A stretch of DNA of 64,000 bases, taken from the NCBI GenBank assembly GCA_001939145.1, contig LSRX01000060.1, positions 1,210,071-1,274,070 of the forward strand. The letters are read 5' to 3'. The translations under genes were made by a program, and so were the position numbers. Source of the DNA: Symbiodinium microadriaticum (taxonomy: Eukaryota > Sar > Dinophyceae > Suessiales > Symbiodiniaceae). Below, piece after piece: positions 11,180 through 22,757 of the stretch. Below the pieces are notes generated by a model. It worked only from the letters and a program-made list of their open reading frames with translations. It searched no databases and was not told the origin of the DNA. Numbering within the stretch: position 1 is the first letter of the stretch; every line of letters begins with the position of its first letter.

Positions 11180-14100
11180 AGAATGGCACTGAGCTGCTAT
11201 GATACACTATGAAACGCGGCGATCAAGAAGTCATCCGACGGCCATCCGATGGCAAGTCCGTCGTCTCAGGTTCCTCTGGGCACTGCTCCCGACAAGACGA
11301 CACATGACCCAAACGCCAAGTACTGTGCAGCTGCTGAGTTTGTCCGCTTGTCCGCTTGGAGCTGTAAATGCACAGCCCGTTGCTGGGCAGTCTCTCCCCA
11401 CTGCTCGTCTCTAATTCCAAGCATTACACCATCCAGCAGAAAACAACTCCCGAGGCTATCCAGGCTACGGGGGAGCAGCAGCAGCAGGAGCTTGGCATCA
11501 CAGAAGAGTCAATCTCAGCACAATTTCTATTGTCTTGCCTTGGAATCTATTGGAAGCTGCAGGCTCCACAGGTGACTGATGACGTGAATTCCGACTGAGC
11601 TCCGTTTGATGTAGACCGGACAAAGGGTCGTCACACCGCTGCACACACACTGTTAGATTCACAGGCATGTCGACCAAGTTCTTGAGATCGTTGACACACT
11701 CCAGTTCTCTTTGGTACGACACTCGATGATCTCGCAGGAATTCGGCAGGCACAGCAGCGGAGCTGTTCATCACAATCACTCGACAGCTTGATGCTACATG
11801 CCTCGGCAATGGCTTTCTTTCCGACCTCTAGCAGACTCTAGCAGTCAGACAAGGGAGAGGCAGAGAGGAAGAGTTTCCGGAGAAATCTGATGGCCTCGGC
11901 CGCCGAAGTCTCCACTTCACCTCACACACGACTCCGGGAATGCGAATGCCACGTGCAAGCCAGCGATACCCGAACATCCAGTCCCAGCAAGGGAAGCACC
12001 GTCGAGGTGAGCCAGAGCGTCGTGGAGGTCCAGACGACGCCCGCCTTGTGGAGTTTCAGTTTGGGTGAGTTCGGATCCTCTGCCTCGAGACTGGCACCCG
12101 CATCATCACACGAGGCTGTGTGGCTGTGTGCATCGAGGGAGAATCTGCGGGGATGAATGTTGGGAATATGGCCTTCAGCAAGTACGACTGGACGGTACCG
12201 AGTGTCGCGGCAATTCGCCACAGCAACTTGGCCGCCAGAGAACATTCCCCGAAAACCAAGCTCTCCTTGCTTCACTTGATGTTCCTTGACTACTCTATCC
12301 AGCTCCAACCATGGGCGCCGGGCGGTTTGCGAAATGAAGTACATTGTTTCGCAATCCCTGGGAGAAGAGAGCTGCGCTGCCACAGACCGCTGCGGCTTCC
12401 AATCAAACTGCTTGATCAACATGGGGTTTGCAATCCATGCTCCCAGTGACAACAGGTGGCTACGAGTAAGGATCTACACGAGGTTGAACATGGGAGAGAG
12501 GAATAAAGACGCACGAGGTGGCAACCAGACACGATCAGCAAAGAATTAGTGCAAAGCACGTGTTAATTCGCATATGTCTTAGCTCTGCTCACTACCGCAG
12601 CTCTCTGACTCTCCAACCGAGCTGGCAGCTCAAAAGTTTGGGCGTCCGTTCACCACCCGGGCACAGGAGAAACGTCTGAGACTTTTTCAAAGCCTTCAGA
12701 AGAAGCGTGTTTCTTCTTGCACAAACACAGCTGTTCCTATACTCACCACCATGCAGTCCATTCTGCACACATTTCGCCCTGACGCCGGCCATCACATCGA
12801 CGACAAACATTCCCAACCATGCTTCCAGATCTTTCTTTACATTGGCCTATGCAGGCAACGTAATGCTTTTGCGGTCAGCCTTTCCGCAGACAAACACTTG
12901 TGGCGAGTCGAAACTGAATGGACAGGATGTGTGCGGCCGAATGAGAGCTTCATAGAGGGAAGGCCGAACTGAGTTACCACTAGTAGTCCGTGCGTGACAG
13001 AACTTGCAACAATAAGCATAAGTCAGGGTTCGACCAACGACACAACATTGCGTTCCCGCCAACTGCCGACAGCTTCAACGGATCGTCTTGCTCGATCTGC
13101 TCTTGAAATGCCGAGAACATAGCTCGTTCGGTGAGGACCAGGCCATGAAAGCATACATACCCCAGCAAACAGCAACGGCAGCAGCGGCCTGAAGATGCGC
13201 CGGAGACGCTTTGGGCTGCTTTTCGCTGGTGTGCCTCGGATCCATTCACAGATGCTATTGCGTGGTAAGTTTGTCACGGAAGTCCATCCAACTCTCTGTG
13301 AACCTGGCCGTCGAAAGCTGTGCTCCTGCATTGCCTGACCACGCTGCGGACAAAAAGAGCAACATAACCTGGAAACGCAAAGCACGAGCAACACAGTAGT
13401 ACTTCTGTTTCGTCAAGCCAAACGGCCTCTCGCAAGCTGCACGACGGCCCTGCCGTCCCGGCACTTCGGTCGGGAAGCTGTCCACCCCGGACGGCCAGAA
13501 CGGCGCCCTAAAACAACCCTGAACCTGGACTTAGGCACGGATCTCGAACAGGGTTGGAGGCTGCAGGGACTCCGGGCTGGCATTCAGTCTGGGCGCAGCT
13601 GAGCTTCACGAGTCTGGAAAGAGTAATCAGCATTGTGAGCGATGGGGAGATCTGCTGCAAAAAGCATTGCAGATGTGATGCAGATTCCGATCTCCACACC
13701 TAGCGGTGAGCAAGTACCGCAACATCTTCCAATGCTTCAAAGATCCTGCTTGCGTGCTCTTCAAGCCGCGGTGAGGAAGACCTGAGGCCGAAGGCGCCTA
13801 AGGCGCTCAGAGCCCTTCGGTCATTTCGTGTGGGACGCTTCCTCAGGCGAGCAAGATGACACGTGACTCTCCCGCACTGATGTGTCAGTTTGATCCCCCC
13901 CACCCTTCAGCTTCCGACCCCCTCTCGGCGAAGCGCGTCAATCCCTCAAGACCGTGGCGCCTGGCCATAGTGCAGGATTGTGAGGTCCAGTTTGTCGTCC
14001 GTGGACAACCTGTCGGCTTACAACAGCTCAACTGATTTGACACCGGACAGCGTTTGCCGACCGCAGAATTAAGTTCCTGGCATCTTTGTCATGTCCTGAC

Positions 14101-14590
14101 TGGACACTCTTCGTGTCTCATTGCATGAGAAATTGCTTCAAGACTTCCCAGAATGGAATCATGCCAGCGTTCTTCCCCTCGGGAGGCACAACAACTTCGA
14201 AGATCCCCTAAATGCATCCTATGGACAACTCCGGAAGCGGGGTTTGGGGAAACAGCCCCAGGGGCGCCAGGGGTGGCCATCCAACGACAAACCATAAACC
14301 ACTGCCATTCAATCTTTCAAGCATGCGCCCCTTCGTTTCAATCTCAATTCCCCCTTGCCCCGCGACAGATTTCAAAGGTCCGAAAAGGGCCAGCCAACAC
14401 AAAGGAAGAAAGCCCGCAAACATCGTCAGCAGTCCTCTGCTCCCGACGTCGCGCCACCAATTGCCAGGATCCGGTCCCCAGGCACTATTCTCAAAGACGG
14501 ATGGGCATCGTTCCAATTCTTCAAGAGTCCCTCCGGGAGGATCCTGAGGTATGAGATAAAAGCTCGCAAAGAGTCCGGTGCTCAAGGTTC
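11180..14590 (-). other. Region with scattered minus-strand exon candidates, unassigned
   Basis: Exon-like minus-strand stretches include about 13,700-13,860 (LEEHASRIFEALEDVAVLAH), about 13,255-13,430 (FTESWMDFRDKLTTQ at its end), about 13,060-13,140 (RAMFSAFQEQIEQDDPLKLS), about 12,860-12,970 (VRPSLYEALIRPHTS), about 12,310-12,450 (SLGAWIANPMLIKQFDWKPQ) and about 11,640-11,790 (VIVMNSSAAVPAEFLRDHRV). None matches a family I know, and borders were not fixed. They may be exons of one or two genes transcribed on the minus strand like their neighbours. Confidence 0.25.
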
Positions 14591-15560
14591 GAAGGGATTA
14601 CAACTCGTTGTCTGAATGGCATCAGCCTGTCATGACAGCACAGCCGGTGTCGTCAGCAAAACACAAAAAACTGCTCAGTCCACCGCGGATTGAGACGAAA
14701 ACAAAGCTGCCTCAGCATGCCTGTGCACACTAGTCTGCATCCCAGCCACTCGTTGATCACGACTCCTCGGGATGATTTCCTCGGTTAGAAAAGTAGAACA
14801 AGCTGAAATTCGGATCCTGAACAGGTTCTGCAAGATCTACCTTGCCTTTGTTCGGCACCTGCTGGAATACTGAATCTGTCTGCCCAGTCGCTTGTAATGC
14901 AGCTTGACTCCCAAGCCTTATACTTGCGGACACAGGGTCCAAAACTGGTAACGACAGGTTGTCGCGACTGCAATTAGCAGAACATTTGGGAAGATAGCAA
15001 GTCATGGTTGAGGAATCTCTACCCTGCACGTGCTCCTGCTAAAATGTGACGGCGACTTGGTGGCACAAGTGCCTGCGGAGTTTGCATGCGAACAGATTCA
15101 ATCAAAGAAACTGTTGCCTTCCCTCACGAGGGAGATCTCGCGATGCTCGGGCCGTCGGACGGACAACGTAAGCTCTTCGCCTGCTGGGGAATGCAAAGAG
15201 AGGGTCGCCTGAATGTGAGCCATGTGGATAAGGTACGGAGTTTGTGGCAGGCTACTGGGGCGAACAATTCAAATTGGATTTTGTTGCCAGAGATGCATGC
15301 AAAAAGACGCGTGTATATACACGCATACGAATGCATCCGTAAAATGTGATGTTGATACATGTGCCTAAGTCTATTTCGGATCAGATAGAGTTGTATAACT
15401 ATCATATCTGTATTTTTCTATAGGTATACACACATACATACCTACATTAACACATGCATATGCACACACTTAGGCATCCATCGCGCAGCCACTCATCAAT
15501 TGTTTATCAAGCACTGCTTGATGTATCATGAAAGCATGAAGGTTCTGGTACCTGTCTGGC
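14591..15560. other. Unassigned; weak exon candidates on both strands
   Basis: A minus-strand stretch at about 14,790-14,960 (VSASIRLGSQAALQATGQTD) and a plus-strand stretch at about 15,086-15,240 (LAMLGPSDGQRKLFACWGMQ) are each plausible but unsupported. From about 15,300 the sequence grades into AT-rich, ACATAC-rich simple sequence. No gene is called. Confidence 0.2.
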
Positions 15561-15759
15561 CTCAAGGCTCATCCTGTATGCTCTGCATATTATTGTGCTG
15601 TACTAGGCAACTGAACATACAAGCACGCAGGTACGTGGATTGAGCGTCCCCAATCCATTTCACGACAAACTGGAAAGGTCTTCGTTGGGCAGTGCCTTCC
15701 AGAATGTCCACTGCCCCCTGCAACGCTGCAACTGACATTTCCTCTTGGCAACAGAGGTC

Positions 15760-15763
<4 letters not shown>

Positions 15764-15798
<35 letters not shown>

Positions 15799-16020
15799 CT
15801 GCTTATACCTCCGTGAACATACATACGTACATACTTACTTACATACTTACATATGTACGTACATACATACATACATTCATACACACAGAAACGAAAGAAC
15901 AAACAAACCTAACTACCGCCTGCCTGTCTGCCTGCCTGACTGCCTGCCTGACTGCCTGACTTACCTCTACCTACCAACCTAGCTACCTGCCTACCTGCCT
16001 ACCCACGGACCTACCTTGCA
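15764..16020. repeat. Compound microsatellite (CA)n(TA)n, CATA-rich and CTGC-rich
   Basis: A (CA)n tract at about 15,764-15,780 passes into (TA)n up to about 15,798. CATA/CTTA-type tetranucleotide repeats follow to about 15,890, then CTGC/CTAC-rich repeats to about 16,015. This is simple-sequence DNA; open frames across it are meaningless. Confidence 0.9.
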
Positions 16021-16199
16021 GATACATGATGCAGGGCCCCCCCCACCCCATGGTATCCCCCCCCGGCCCTCTGGGGCCGGTGGTGGTGCCCTTCGCATCC
16101 TGTAGTTTGGTTGTGGTGGTGGGCTCTGCACTCCCCTCAGCTGAGGCTTTGGTTGGTCTTGACGTGAGTCGACGTTCATACCTACTTGCATGCCTACAT

Positions 16200-17400
16200 A
16201 CGTGCATACATGCATGCATACACACAAATGCTTGATACTTGTACCAGCTGCCGAGGGGTTTCAAGCCTCAGCAACAAGCGCTTTGCACAGGGTTGCATCT
16301 ACCAAGCTGCAACATTCGCGAAGGCATCAACAAACACACGAAACCCTCTGCTGCCTGAAAGGACGATTCGATCTTGGAGTTCTTCCACAGTGCCTGCCTG
16401 ACGGTGGTCACGTTGCTTGTGCAGACGAAGTCGCAGTCGCTGGAACTTTTTCTCGCAATGCAGGCACCCTGTCTTTGCTGACCTTCTCGCTACTGGTCGT
16501 AGCATGCCTCATAGGCCAAATCAACAGATCGAAGGGCCTGGCCGTTGACCTCAAAGATCTTGTCCTTACAGAGGCACGTCGAGGCGGCCAAGTTCCGCTT
16601 CGGGTGGCATGTAACAGCCGAAGCCCTTTGCAAAGTGTCGGACGTTTGCTGACCGAGTCTCGTAGGGTCTGACACTCCTCTCGGGATCGCTACGATTCCA
16701 GTCCGGCAACAGTCCATCGTCCAAGATGGCCTTGACCTGAGAAACCACCAGCTTGCGAAGTTCAGGACTTTAGCACAAGCAGTACTGCTACCGCTACGAC
16801 CAACCTCACTTCCGTCTTGCACAAAGCCTTCCACGTATCCGAGGGGCCATGAGTCCGCGATGGATGTCGGTAGTATCGAAGTCAGCTCCGAGCGTTCCTT
16901 GACAGGGTTGGAATCTTCAGGCGAAGCTGCAACTAGTCGAGATCTCTTCCTGCTGCATTCACGAAGCCAACCATCAGCCAAGCGACTCTTGTCGTACTTC
17001 AAAGTCACCTATGCTGCGAGACCAGGAGCAGTCGCCAACAGAGCTCGGGGCTAAACCTCCCCACTCCCGTCAATGCGAGGCTGAGGCTTGGGCCTTGAAG
17101 GTGGCTGCCTTCCGAAAGGCTGCAGGCATGCCCAATGCCTCATCAGCGGCCGGCCTTGGATCCGAGGCCACTTTCAGGCTGCGACGGACAACACTGCAAG
17201 CATCAGACCGTCATGCGACGTGTCACTCCCGCGCTGCAACAGCATTGATTCAAATCACTACCCCTGGAAGGAACAAGATGCATGCACACTTTGTGTCATA
17301 CATCAAAGAATGCTACAATCGCCACGCCGCTCACGGCCGTCCAAAGACACCTGCGAGAAGCACTACCAAAGTAACAAAATGCAGGTGCCCTTGATGGATA
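16200..17400 (-). CDS. Putative exons of unknown protein, perhaps downstream part of the Mei2-like gene
   Basis: The clearest exon candidate is about 16,566-16,770 (VSQVKAILDDGLLPDWNRSD, then ETRSANVRHFAKGFGCYMPP). It is followed by about 16,490-16,570 (KDKIFEVNGQALRSVDLAYE) and about 16,330-16,440. In the last of these two frames compete: one reads CLHCEKKFQRLRLRLHKQRD, superficially zinc-finger-like, and the other reads NVTTVRQALWKNSKIESSFQ. These exons lie downstream of the Mei2-like exons on the same strand and may belong to that gene, but no join was demonstrated. Confidence 0.35.
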
Positions 17401-17890
17401 AGCTGCTTCAAGCTCGCGTGAGATAGTAGTCGCAGGTTCTCGTGTGGCGTTGACACCGTATGTCCGTAGAACGAGCACCTGTAGCTCATCACGCTTGTCC
17501 GGCTCCGAGCAACAGTACATGGAAGCCTGCAGCGCTCGCACTCGCACTGACGCACTGCTCGAACCAGGGGTCACCTCCTCCCCCGTGCCTCTGGCGCGCT
17601 GCCAGGCTGCGAGCTTGAGCCAAGCTTGCCAGCAGAGCAGGGGTCCCCGGAATGCATTTTCCAGTGTGTCTTTTTGTTTGTGTGTGTGTGTGTGTGTGCG
17701 TGCGCGTGCGCGTGCGCGTGCGTGCGCATGTGCTTACGCAGATCCTGAAACTGGAATGTCCCCACTTTCTCACGGCCGGCCTCGACGAAGCGGTCGGCGG
17801 TCGCGGAGTCCTGGTGCGAGGCAGTGGCCAAAGGGATGATGCGACGCACGAACCAGTCACAACCGCTTGAAACTGCTGACTGCAACAACA
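17296..17890 (-). CDS. Putative exons of unknown protein downstream of the Mei2-like exons
   Basis: Two minus-strand frames flank a TG/GC microsatellite: about 17,740-17,880 (VRRIIPLATASHQDSATADR, then EAGREKVGTFQFQDLRK) and about 17,400-17,540 (MYCCSEPDKRDELQVLVLRT). The microsatellite between them is presumably intronic. The position suggests the C-terminal half of the Mei2-like gene, but neither stretch matches the end of the RRM well. Function unknown. Confidence 0.3.
17672..17732. repeat. Microsatellite (TG)n(CG)n
   Basis: TGTGTG... changes into TGCGCGTGCGCG..., about 60 bp of simple sequence with Z-DNA-prone alternating purine-pyrimidine composition. It lies between two exon candidates and is presumably intronic. 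Confidence 0.9.
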
Positions 17891-18039
17891 CTCGAAATGT
17901 GCAACTGAGAACAAACCTTTGCTCTGCGAGGATGTTCTGATTTCCATCACTTCCATCACTTGCTGACTAGAGTGGAATGTATGTTGATCCGCTGATGGAT
18001 CGGCTTGGCATGTGCTAGCCTGTCTTGTGATGAACTCCT

Positions 18040-18430
18040 AACAGCCTGAAGGCAGGGTCCCTGAAATTGATGAAAGCATAGCCGACGCTGTTCTTGTTGC
18101 GCATGTCCTGAGTGGCCAGGAAAATCACGCCAGAGAGCATCACCCTACACTGAAGACTCAAGTCTTGCCAGGTCGCCATGGGAAGGTAGAAGAAATCGTA
18201 GCAGCCTTCAAAGCCCAGCCTGTAGTTACAACCGTGCATCGCTGCGTCGCTGCTACTCAGTCCAACGCTTGCTTCTGAGGCCCGAAGTTGCTCAACTAAG
18301 CGTGCAGCTGGTCGACTTCTTGCATCAAGGACCCTTGTGTGTACCTTGCAGAGTCCATCCAGCACAAGCAAATTAGAATAGTCAAACTTATCAAACTGCG
18401 TCCGGCAATGACTTGCAGGCTGCAAATGGG
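18040..18430 (-). CDS. Mei2-like RNA-binding protein (RRM_2 domain), partial exons
   Basis: Two exons carry the hallmark of the Mei2 C-terminal RNA-recognition motif. One (18,219-18,177) encodes GFEGCYDFFYLPM. The next (from 18,107 to about 18,050) encodes DMRNKNSVGYAFINFRDPAF. Joined, they give the family core YDFxYLPxDxRNKxxVGYAFINF without a gap. The 69-bp intron between them starts GC and ends CAG, a non-canonical GC-AG pair usual in dinoflagellates. A preceding stretch (about 18,340-18,420, DKFDYSNLLVLDGL) may be the first part of the RRM, but I could not fix its join. Mei2-like proteins bind RNA and act in meiotic or developmental switches in yeast and plants; the role here is unknown. 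The gene extends beyond these exons in both directions. Confidence 0.75.
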
Positions 18431-19280
18431 CCTGCAGGGTATGTTCCGCAGCATGACTGTGGAAATAGGCCTCACAATCCGTTCAAATGAATAGTCGACC
18501 TTTCGCAGAAAAGTGCCATCTCATGCAAGCGCCCAAAAGCGTGAATAATCAAGCGTGCGGCTGATCTTTTGCAGGAGGCTTCGCAGAGAGGGCCAATGCC
18601 TCGCAGGAGATGTTGTTTACGAAAGCTGCCTGACATGCTGCTTGCAATTTGCACACAAAGTTGGATCTGCAGCCAAGCTGGCGTGAGTCAACATGTAAAC
18701 TCCAATGTAAACAGCATTTGCAGCACAACAGGCGCCCGCGGAACTGCGCTGGCATGATGCGGCTCGAAGACATCCCTGCAAGAAACACGGTTGCATGAAT
18801 CCTAACCCGAACAATTCTTAATTCACGACCACGGCTCGCGCTGCAACACGACATGGCAGATCTTTGACGGCAAGATGACTTCGAAGCAACGAACAACGAA
18901 CCACTGTGAAAGCTGACCCGTCTGCACCTGTCCCGCGAGCGACTGCGGTGTCGACGACGGCGCCTTCGTCTGCCTGTAGTGGTGTTACACATCAAGTGCT
19001 GGTACTCATGCGCAACCGGCAAAAAACCAAGACAACACAACATGGAAACTGTTTGTCATGGAATAACATTTTCCAAATTGAGGCCTCGTGCGTTTTCGCA
19101 AGCTGCTGCTTCGGAAGTTATGCCGCACTCCGCGCCCTGCACCAGATCGTGCACGCTTCACACGTGCCTGCAGCAAGCAACAACCTGGAATTCCTTCACT
19201 CCGACTTCTGCTTCGGACTAGCCTCATCTGGCAACGCACTAGGATTTGCAAATGACATGTTTTGCGAAGATAATTGAACC
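18431..19280 (-). other. Exon candidates upstream of the Mei2-like exons
   Basis: Minus-strand stretches that could be 5' exons of the Mei2-like gene: about 19,040-19,140 (AECGITSEAAACENARGLNL), about 18,900-19,000 (either a basic Arg/Ser-rich frame, GRRRRRRRHRSRSRDR, or an acidic frame, QADEGAVVDTAVARGTGADG) and about 19,200-19,260. An Arg/Ser-rich segment would suit an RNA-binding protein, but the competing acidic frame is equally open. Confidence 0.25.
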
Positions 19281-19359
19281 ATATTAACTGTTACTGCTGT
19301 GTATGCAGGCCACTACGAACACACATCACCAACGGTGGTGCTGATTACAAGTCTGTTAA

Positions 19360-20480
19360 TTAGCAGCTTAGGACTGCATGTGCTTTTTCAACAACTTCTC
19401 TTAGTTGTAGACACATTTGTACCCATGCTTTCAAGGAAGCTGACTTCATTGACTCAAGAAAAGGTGGGCTGTTGAGCCATAAGCGAAGCATTTCAACTGC
19501 AAGGTCTTGCAGCAGAGGCCTCTCCATGTCAAGCTTTGGAAAGTGCTTGAATTCTAACTCCGCCCAGAAGTATGCTCGTATCAAGTGTTTGTTCCCATTC
19601 GGCAATTCCCACTCTTTGGATGCTTAGGGTCTTGGAGCTGATGTGTGACTTGCTCAATAAGGAAATCCGCTAGCTTCGCCAGTCCCACTAGCTCACTTTA
19701 CCTGTGCACTTACAGAAAGCTTGTCGTCGCCATCCGCGTAAACGACCCACTAGCTGGTTCAGGTGGTCTAAATCAATATTTGTCGACCAGGCAATCCATC
19801 TCATAAGATCACTACCACACAACATCAATAAATAAGCTTGTGAAACATCTTAAATCCACCAACCAGCTGCGAAAGCAAGTATGAAAGAATAACGCAGCTT
19901 CAACCCCGCTTTGTTGGACTGCACCACTACCTTGCCACTCTCCTCTTCAACATCTCCAACACACTCTCCATCGCTTCCGGGAGTCTGGGCAACCTCCTCT
20001 TGATCGCTGCCTGGAAGCTGTTCCGCCTCTCCATATGATTTCACGACCATGCGCGGAAGAACTGCTCCCACCTTCTCCGTCGTAGTTGAGCTGGAACTGG
20101 ACCTCAAACTCCCCTTGGAAGCACTTCACGTTGGCCTTCTGCCCATCGGAACATTCCATGATGTCCAGATTCCTTCAGGCGGATGATTCGGCACAATGAC
20201 ATCACGCTCACAACACATGAGATGCATGAAAAAAGGCACACTGAAAAGACAACCTTGGAATTGCTCAACAACACCTTGCTCACCCAAAAAAGAAATCATG
20301 AGAGATCTGTTCAAGCCAAACTGCGTGCAGGCACGCTCCATGTGAGGAAGGGTCAAAGGGCAAAACATCGCAGTCTCTTTGCAAGGAGGTAAGAAGCCAC
20401 AACCGCCAAAACCCGGTGGTCCGTGGGCTGTGGACGCCAGGACATGTAAAAGACGCAAACCGGCCCTGGTTGTTGCCACC
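19360..20480 (-). CDS. Putative multi-exon gene, function unknown
   Basis: Three minus-strand stretches look coding: about 20,150-20,390 (LNRSLMISFLGEQGVVEQFQ, then SVPFFMHLMCCERDVIVPNH), about 19,880-20,105 (LPRMVVKSYGEAEQLPGSDQ, strongly acidic) and 19,360-19,605 (IRAYFWAELEFKHFPKLDME, then AVEMLRLWLNSPPFLESMKS). The first two overlap other open frames near 20,100-20,160, where a splice or frameshift must lie. No domain was recognised. The ORF at 20,539-20,931 may be the upstream part. Confidence 0.4.
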
Positions 20481-20538
20481 TTGAGCTGATCCGCATCTCT
20501 CTGTGGGGAGGGTGTTGTCAGCTCCCATTCCGTGGTGG

Positions 20539-20931
20539 CTACAGGCCTGGTTTCGAGACATGGCTTGGAATTCGGTACTTGGAGGGCTGCTCAATTTTGA
20601 CGGCTGGAGGCCGTAGGATTAGGAATCTGAGGGGCTNCCAGTTTCGCACGACCCCTTCCAGATAGCTAGGGCAGGGAACACCCAACTCATCACAGATCTG
20701 TTCCGCTATCTGCCCGCTGTCATCCACATCCTGGACCGCGAGCTCTAGCGTGCCCATCCCCTGGCTCTGCAGGTGATTGTAGGCTCGGTCTAGCAAGTCG
20801 AAGTCCACCTCCTGCGGGGACTCGACCGGGACTAGCGGAATCTGTCCCGTTAGCGGCTGGACCAACTCCTGCACAGCGTCCTCATCCGGACTACTCTGCA
20901 CTAGCTCTGTCGGGCTCTCGATCTGCGCCAT
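20539..20931 (-). CDS. Acidic N-terminal ORF, function unknown (possible retroelement gag or host exon)
   Basis: This 130-codon frame starts at a clean ATG (MAQIESPTELVQSSPDEDAV) only 10 bp downstream of a perfect-stem hairpin. It continues with YNHLQSQGMGTLELAVQDVD and AEQICDELGVPCPSYLEGVV. One codon contains the ambiguous base at 20,638, and the sequence after it (PAVKIEQPSKYRIPSHVSKP) is less certain. Composition is acidic, without cysteine knuckles. The hairpin-rich leader upstream suggests either a retroelement 5' leader with a gag-like ORF or the first exon of the exon cluster downstream. Confidence 0.4.
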   Translation of the reverse strand: MAQIESPTELVQSSPDEDAVQELVQPLTGQIPLVPVESPQEVDFDLLDRAYNHLQSQGMGTLELAVQDVDDSGQIAEQICDELGVPCPSYLEGVVRNWXPLRFLILRPPAVKIEQPSKYRIPSHVSKPGL

Positions 20932-20941
20932 AGCGTCAAAG

Positions 20942-21089
20942 CGGGGTTATCAACCCCGTTCCCCTTCCTAGCTCTTTGAAAATAGCCTCCCGTTAGGAGG
21001 CCTCATAGCCGAAATGGCCACGGCCATTCCGAAGCCTCAAATATGGCAGGCACCTTCGATACCTGCTTTAGCATGACACCTTCGATGTC
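20942..21089. repeat. String of five short hairpins in the leader of the 20,931 ORF
   Basis: Perfect or near-perfect stems occur at 20,942-20,958 (CGGGGTT/AACCCCG), 20,985-21,001 (GCCTCC/GGAGGC), 21,013-21,028 (AATGGCC/GGCCATT), 21,047-21,065 and 21,075-21,089. The last two share the loop CCTTCGAT. They lie 10-160 bp upstream of the minus-strand ATG at 20,931, so in the transcript they would form a structured 5' leader. Confidence 0.7.
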
Positions 21090-21099
21090 TTATGTCTGT

Positions 21100-21920
21100 T
21101 TCCTTTGTGTGCTAGCATACACGGTCGTACCACAGGCACGATTGCGAATGCGGGGATACTCCAGTGGCGGGATGCCAAGCAAGAGGCACTGATGCAATCC
21201 AAGTCCTCTATCTTAAAATAGGGTGAATCCTGGGTGCGGCTGTTGCCTTTGAATCACAATCTTTGATTGAAGGTTCGATGATGAATATGCTTTTTGGCTC
21301 AGCCTAATCTCGGATTTGGATGTCGGGATGTTGTGGTGCGGCTCTTGATTAACCAGAGGCAGAATGCCAACAAGTTACCAGTAGCTAGGCTTTAAACGCG
21401 ATTGCGATGCAACGACCTCGCTGCGCGTAGTGAAGAAGCAAGCAGCGACAGCCTGTTCATCACGGGAAGTACCGTAGTAAGAAGGATGTGCGATACCACG
21501 AATCAATGGACCTGCGAACAAACCTCTTCCAACGTGTCCTAGTTCTGTTCCACCTTCGCCGGTTCTGAAGGTAGTTGATGGCCCAGTCGTGAAGTATCTC
21601 TATTGCCGTGGGCATGCACAATCGGAAGATATGGAAGTTGGGAAGTTCAGGATATGGAATGCTCTACCTGGTGGCTTGGCTCTGGCCTACGCAGGGAGCT
21701 AACACAGTACAATGGCAGGCCACTTGCAAGACCTACTCTCAGCGATGCCAAACTCTACACCAAGCGCGGTAGAGTTGCAATAGGAAGGGCTATGGCTCAG
21801 GAAGAGGCTCTAGGCTCACCTAGCCACAGACACTAATTAACTGCGATCAAAAAGCTGAGGCTGTTAACCAGAAGAACACAAGAGACGCAAGTGTTCTAAC
21901 AAGGAAGTGCAACAAGCAAT
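21100..21920. other. No gene seen
   Basis: No motif or convincing frame on either strand; one 77-codon plus-strand frame (21,603-21,836) has no supporting feature. A 12-bp perfect palindrome CCAAACGTTTGG lies just outside, near 21,947. Confidence 0.4.
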
Positions 21921-22039
21921 GCAATCATGCTTGTTTTCCTTGAGCCAAACGTTTGGTTGTACTGTCTTTGACTTGTCCTAACCTGACACCTATTATTTCT
22001 CTAGTCCGGGGCGCGTGTTTCTTAGCTTTGTATGACATG

Positions 22040-22752
22040 ACGGCTATCAACACACATGCCACAGAAGCTGTGGCCAAGATGCAAGTGACAGAATCTGTTT
22101 CGCTTTCTGCAAACAGATCTTGTACTGCTCGTCGCATGAGCCCAGTCATGGTATGGCTCTTGCCGCTGCCCGTTTGCCCGAAAAGGAAGAGTGTTGCCAC
22201 CTGAAGCAAAGCAGGTTGAGCCATGTAGGTCCTACCACACGCAACGAGCACTCACACTGCCGTCAGCACCTGCCCCGCCAAGACCTGGGATCGAAGCCAC
22301 AAGGAATGGGGAGAGACCACAAAGCTCAAGGTGATAGCTTCTTTCATTCCGAGGCTCATGGTGCACAGCTGGTGCAGCGCAGCGGGAATAAATATCGTCA
22401 TTGGTGGCAGCCTCGTTGAAAGCTTCTGTGAACTGGTAGCCCATGTGAGAGACCTTGCATCTCAGGGCAGATGGTTGAAGACTATTATCCCTTCCACAGA
22501 AGCATTCGCCAGTGTAAGCCGAGCTCGTAAAGGGATCGCAAGTCTGCCTTCGTCAAGCAGTTGTGGATGACCTGGGCTTGGCGGTTTGGCCCTTCTACAA
22601 TCAACATTCATGGTACCACTGCACTGTATTTCTTTCGCCAGGTGGCCACCTGCTGCTCCCCCTTCACACTCACGACATCGAACTCCCCAAGCCTCTCCTC
22701 GTGATCGAACAAAGGTCGCTTCCGGATGTAGACCTGGATCAGAAGTCGGCAC
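22040..22752 (-). CDS. Kinesin-13-type (KIF2/MCAK-like) motor protein, N-terminal motor exons
   Basis: Three exons in order match the start of a kinesin-13 motor domain. About 22,752-22,615 encodes the first strand, IQVYIRKRPLFDHEE, then EFDVVSV (family: VCVRKRPLxxxE...D). About 22,440-22,345 encodes QFTEAFNEAATNDDIYSRCA, matching FxxVFDExxxNxxVYxxxxxPLV. About 22,200-22,060 opens at CAG|GTGGCAACA and encodes the nucleotide-binding P-loop FGQTGSGKSHTM followed by RRAVQDLF. The Walker A lysine is present. Kinesin-13 proteins depolymerise microtubule ends and act in spindle and flagellar length control. Exons between and after these, including switch I and II, were not located. It may be incomplete or have very small exons. 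Confidence 0.75.
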
Positions 22753-22757
22753 AGTGA

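Noticed and set aside
15590-15902. CRISPR-like or satellite array at the CATA/CACA repeats
   Set aside because: Pure simple-sequence repeat without spacer structure.
16390-16470. CLHCEKKFQ...HKQRDH as a C2H2 zinc finger
   Set aside because: Spacing is one residue short, a competing frame is at least as exon-like, and no second finger is present.
21930-21962. TTTGGCTCAAGG on the minus strand as a spliced-leader relic
   Set aside because: The match is limited to 11-12 bases, lies within the palindrome CCAAACGTTTGG, and is 1 kb from the next start codon.
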